The position numbers were made by a program, and so were the translations under genes. From Burkholderia sp. WAC0059 (lineage in GTDB: Bacteria > Pseudomonadota > Gammaproteobacteria > Burkholderiales > Burkholderiaceae), in NCBI RefSeq assembly GCF_002870125.1, contig NZ_PNEO01000001.1:310001-374000 (forward strand): a stretch of 64,000 bases of DNA, written 5' to 3'. The notes beneath the pieces were generated by a model, which worked only from the letters and a program-made list of their open reading frames with translations, was not told the origin of the DNA and searched no databases. Positions 61,857 through 64,000 of this stretch are shown here, piece by piece; positions within the stretch are counted from its first letter, which is position 1, and each line of letters opens with the position of its first letter.

Positions 61857-63008
61857 ATGCTTTTTGTACGTGCAGCCAGGCTGGCCGACCTCGACGCAAT
61901 CGCGCGGATGGCGCGCGCCGCGCAGCCCGTGCTGCATTCGCTGCCGCACGAACGGGAGGCGCTGGCCGCGCGCATCGCGCTTTCCGGGGACTCGTTTCGC
62001 GCCGACGTCGATTTTCCGGGCGAGGAGTGTTATCTGTTCGTGCTCGAGGACGCGGCGAGCGGCCGGCTGCTCGGCACCGCGAGCATCGTCGCGGCGGCGG
62101 GCTACGCCGAGCCGTTCTACGCGTTTCGCAACGATGCGCTGATCCACGCGTCGCGCGAGCTGCACGTGAAGCGCAAGATCCACGCGCTGACCATGTCGCA
62201 CGAGCTGACCGGCAAGAGCCGGCTCGCGGGCTTCTATCTCGACCCGTCGCTGCGCGGCGACGCGGCCGCGCATCTGCTTTCGCGCGCGCGGATGATGTAC
62301 GTGGCGGCGAACCGGCGGCGCTTCACGTCCGAGGTGTTCTCGCTGCTGCTCGGCGTGACGGACGATGCCGGCGTTTCGCCGTTCTGGGAGGCCGTGGGGC
62401 GCAAGTTCTTCGGGCGCGACTTTCGCGAGATCGAGGTGGCCTCGGGCGGGCGCAGCCGCACGTTCATCGCCGAGGTCATGCCGGCCTGGCCGATCTACGT
62501 GCCGCTCCTGCCCGAAGCGGCGCAGCGCGTGCTGGGCGAGCCCGACGCGCGGGCGCTGCTTGCCTGGGAGATCCATCTGGAAGAGGGCTTCGAGCCCGAC
62601 CGCTACGTCGACATTTTCGATGCGGGCCCGGTGCTGACGGCACAGGTGGAGCGCACCGCGTCGGTCAGGGACAACGCGCTTCGCGTGGTGCGCGAGGTGG
62701 ACGGCACGGCGGAAAGCGCGGCCGACGACGGCGCGCGCTATCTCGTGGCGAGCAACCGCGACGGCGAATTCCGCTGCGTGCTGGCGATGCTGCCGGCGCG
62801 TCGGTCGTCGGCTGCGGGGGAGCGGGAAGTGGCGCTGGCGCCGCTCGATGCCGCCACGCGCGACGCGCTCGGCGTGCGCGGCGGCGACGCGGTGCGCTGC
62901 GTGCCGCTGCATCGCGGCGCTCCCGGCGCTCCCGGCGATCATGGCGATCATGGCGATCACGGTCCGGCGGAACCGGACGGCGGCGCGACGAGCGGAGGTC
63001 CGCGATGA
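61857..63008 (+). CDS. aruF: Arginine N-succinyltransferase subunit alpha
   Basis: This is a 383-residue subunit of the arginine/ornithine N-succinyltransferase, which starts the AST pathway by succinylating arginine with succinyl-CoA. It has LVFVRAARLADLDAIARMA-like start, FYLDPSLRGDAAAHLLSRARMMYVAANRRRF and AEVMPAWPIYVPLLPEAAQRVLG, all typical of AstA. The C-terminus is extended by a repetitive GDH/GAP segment absent from ordinary members. It overlaps aruG by four bases (ATGA). Later ast genes should follow beyond the window. Confidence 0.92.
   Translation: MLFVRAARLADLDAIARMARAAQPVLHSLPHEREALAARIALSGDSFRADVDFPGEECYLFVLEDAASGRLLGTASIVAAAGYAEPFYAFRNDALIHASRELHVKRKIHALTMSHELTGKSRLAGFYLDPSLRGDAAAHLLSRARMMYVAANRRRFTSEVFSLLLGVTDDAGVSPFWEAVGRKFFGRDFREIEVASGGRSRTFIAEVMPAWPIYVPLLPEAAQRVLGEPDARALLAWEIHLEEGFEPDRYVDIFDAGPVLTAQVERTASVRDNALRVVREVDGTAESAADDGARYLVASNRDGEFRCVLAMLPARRSSAAGEREVALAPLDAATRDALGVRGGDAVRCVPLHRGAPGAPGDHGDHGDHGPAEPDGGATSGGPR
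62916..62960 (+). repeat. Five tandem 9-base units in the 3' part of aruF
   Basis: The unit GGCG-A/C-TC-A/C-Y is repeated five times (62916-62924, 62925-62933, 62934-62942, 62943-62951, 62952-62960), encoding GAP, GAP, GDH, GDH, GDH. Copy-number change would keep the frame. Confidence 0.85.
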
Positions 63009-64000
63009 TCGTCGTGCGTACCGTGCGGACCGGCGACGTGGACGCCCTCGTCGCGCTCGCGCAGGAGACGGGGCCGGGGCTGACCACGTTCAAACCGGAT
63101 CGCGACGCGCTCGCCGCGCGCATCGCGCGCGCACGGCGCACGACAGCGGGCGCGGCCGAGCCGCACGAGGCCGGCTACTTCTTCGTGATGGAGGACACGG
63201 CCACGGGCGACGTGGGCGGCGTTTGCGGAATCGAGACCTCGGTCGGGCTGCGGCAGCCGTTCTACAACTATCGCGTGAGCACGGTCGTGCATGCCAGCCA
63301 GGACCTCGGCATCTGGACGCACATGCACGCGCTCAACATCTCGCACGACCTGACCGGCTATACCGAGCTCTGCTCGCTGTTCCTCTCGCCGCGCCATCGC
63401 GCGGGCGGCGTCGGCGGCCTGCTGTCGCGCTCGCGCTTCATGTTCCTCGCACAGTTCCGCGAGCGCTTTCCGCAACGTCTCTGCGCGGAGTTGCGCGGCC
63501 ACTTCGACGCGGACGGCACCTCGCCGTTCTGGCGCGCCGTCGGTTCGCACTTCTACCAGATCGACTTCAACGCGGCCGACTACCTGAGCTCGCATGGGCG
63601 CAAGTCGTTTCTCGCGGAGCTGATGCCGCGCTATCCGGTCTATCTCGAGCTGCTGCCCGACGCAGCGCAGCGTTGCGTCGGCCGCACGCACGCCGACACG
63701 ATTCCGGCGCGCCGGATGCTCGAAGCCGAGGGGCTGCGCTACGAGAATCACGTCGACATCTTCGACGCGGGGCCCGTGCTCGAATGCCATATCGCCGACT
63801 TGCGCACGGTGCGCGAGAGCGCGGTCGCGACGGTCGAAATCGGCGCGCGCGACGAAGCGGGCGATGGCGCGCGCGCGCTCGTGTCGAATACGTCGATGGA
63901 TGATTTCCGCGTGGGCATCGCGGCGGGCACGGTGCGGGACGGCGCGTTCGCGCTCGCGGCCGACGAAGCGGTTGCGCTCGGCGTCGCGGCGGGCGATCCG
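63005..64000 (+). CDS. aruG: Arginine N-succinyltransferase subunit beta, 3' end beyond the window
   Basis: The frame is open from ATG 63005 to the last base (332 codons). It resembles AruF throughout and contains ELCSLFLSPRHRAGGVGGLLSRSRFMFLAQFRERFPQRLCAELRG, FLAELMPRYPVYLELLPDAAQ and NHVDIFDAGPVLECHIADLRT, the AstA family blocks. It forms the heteromeric transferase with AruF. The start overlaps the aruF stop. Known proteins are about 340-350 residues, so only a few codons are missing. Confidence 0.9.
   Translation, partial: MIVVRTVRTGDVDALVALAQETGPGLTTFKPDRDALAARIARARRTTAGAAEPHEAGYFFVMEDTATGDVGGVCGIETSVGLRQPFYNYRVSTVVHASQDLGIWTHMHALNISHDLTGYTELCSLFLSPRHRAGGVGGLLSRSRFMFLAQFRERFPQRLCAELRGHFDADGTSPFWRAVGSHFYQIDFNAADYLSSHGRKSFLAELMPRYPVYLELLPDAAQRCVGRTHADTIPARRMLEAEGLRYENHVDIFDAGPVLECHIADLRTVRESAVATVEIGARDEAGDGARALVSNTSMDDFRVGIAAGTVRDGAFALAADEAVALGVAAGDP

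Noticed and set aside
1..64000. CRISPR arrays, tRNAs, rRNAs, transposases
   Set aside because: I looked for regular repeat-spacer arrays, cloverleaf-like sequences and IS-type ORFs and saw none. A tRNA scanner would be decisive for tRNAs.

Overview
The window is about 64 kb of GC-rich chromosome. The porin type, the ABC and LutABC gene styles, a DUF3331 protein, an AruF/AruG arginine N-succinyltransferase pair and an hpnIJKL hopanoid side-chain cluster together point to a member of the Burkholderiaceae (Burkholderia, Paraburkholderia, Trinickia or a relative). The species was not determined. Genes are dense, often with ATGA stop/start overlaps. I saw no tRNA, rRNA, CRISPR array or intact insertion sequence.

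Left part (1-16.7 kb). A polar amino acid (cystine-like) ABC importer (141-2405) is followed by a catabolic cluster. That cluster holds a divergent FAH-fold hydrolase/dehydratase, a cupin, a frameshifted SDR, an MFS carrier, a second SDR, an IclR regulator, an iron-type alcohol dehydrogenase and a porin. A short motif recurs upstream of the cupin operon and upstream of the porin, which suggests one shared regulator. Then come a nitroreductase, cyclopropane fatty acid synthase with a strong terminator, and lutABC for lactate oxidation.

Middle part (16.7-42 kb). A lone deaminase-toxin-like ORF precedes a minus-strand block: a NYN/OST-HTH protein, a squalene-synthase-like enzyme, a TPR-glycosyltransferase-like protein, a TPR-ATP-grasp-like protein and a ferritin-like protein. 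A patch of decayed genes follows (LysR tail, NmrA-like fragment, broken SDR). Next is the most interesting locus, wecB / bcsB-like / nfrB / nfrA / ybcH-like (26.8-36.1 kb). It looks like a c-di-GMP-controlled ManNAc-type exopolysaccharide export system related to the E. coli phage N4 receptor pathway, but with its own epimerase and a BcsB-like periplasmic subunit. After it lie a LysE exporter with its divergent ArgP-like regulator, a DUF3331 gene behind an unusual promoter region, an MFS carrier coupled to a PRC-barrel lipoprotein, a tiny membrane protein and an HTH regulator.

Right part (42-64 kb). An island of lower GC (about 43.15-45.07 kb) has replaced the middle of a minus-strand operon (3-hydroxyisobutyrate-dehydrogenase-like gene, amino acid synthesis family gene, MHS transporter). 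It leaves a truncated gene on each side and carries a possible VgrG-like fragment and a secreted protein. Housekeeping and metabolic genes follow: LysR, a DUF3857/transglutaminase protein, a branched-chain amino acid binding protein, pdxY, an alpha/beta hydrolase and a luciferase-like monooxygenase. The window ends with hpnIJKL, a BamE-like protein, a patatin-like protein and the start of the arginine succinyltransferase pathway (aruF, and aruG cut by the window edge).
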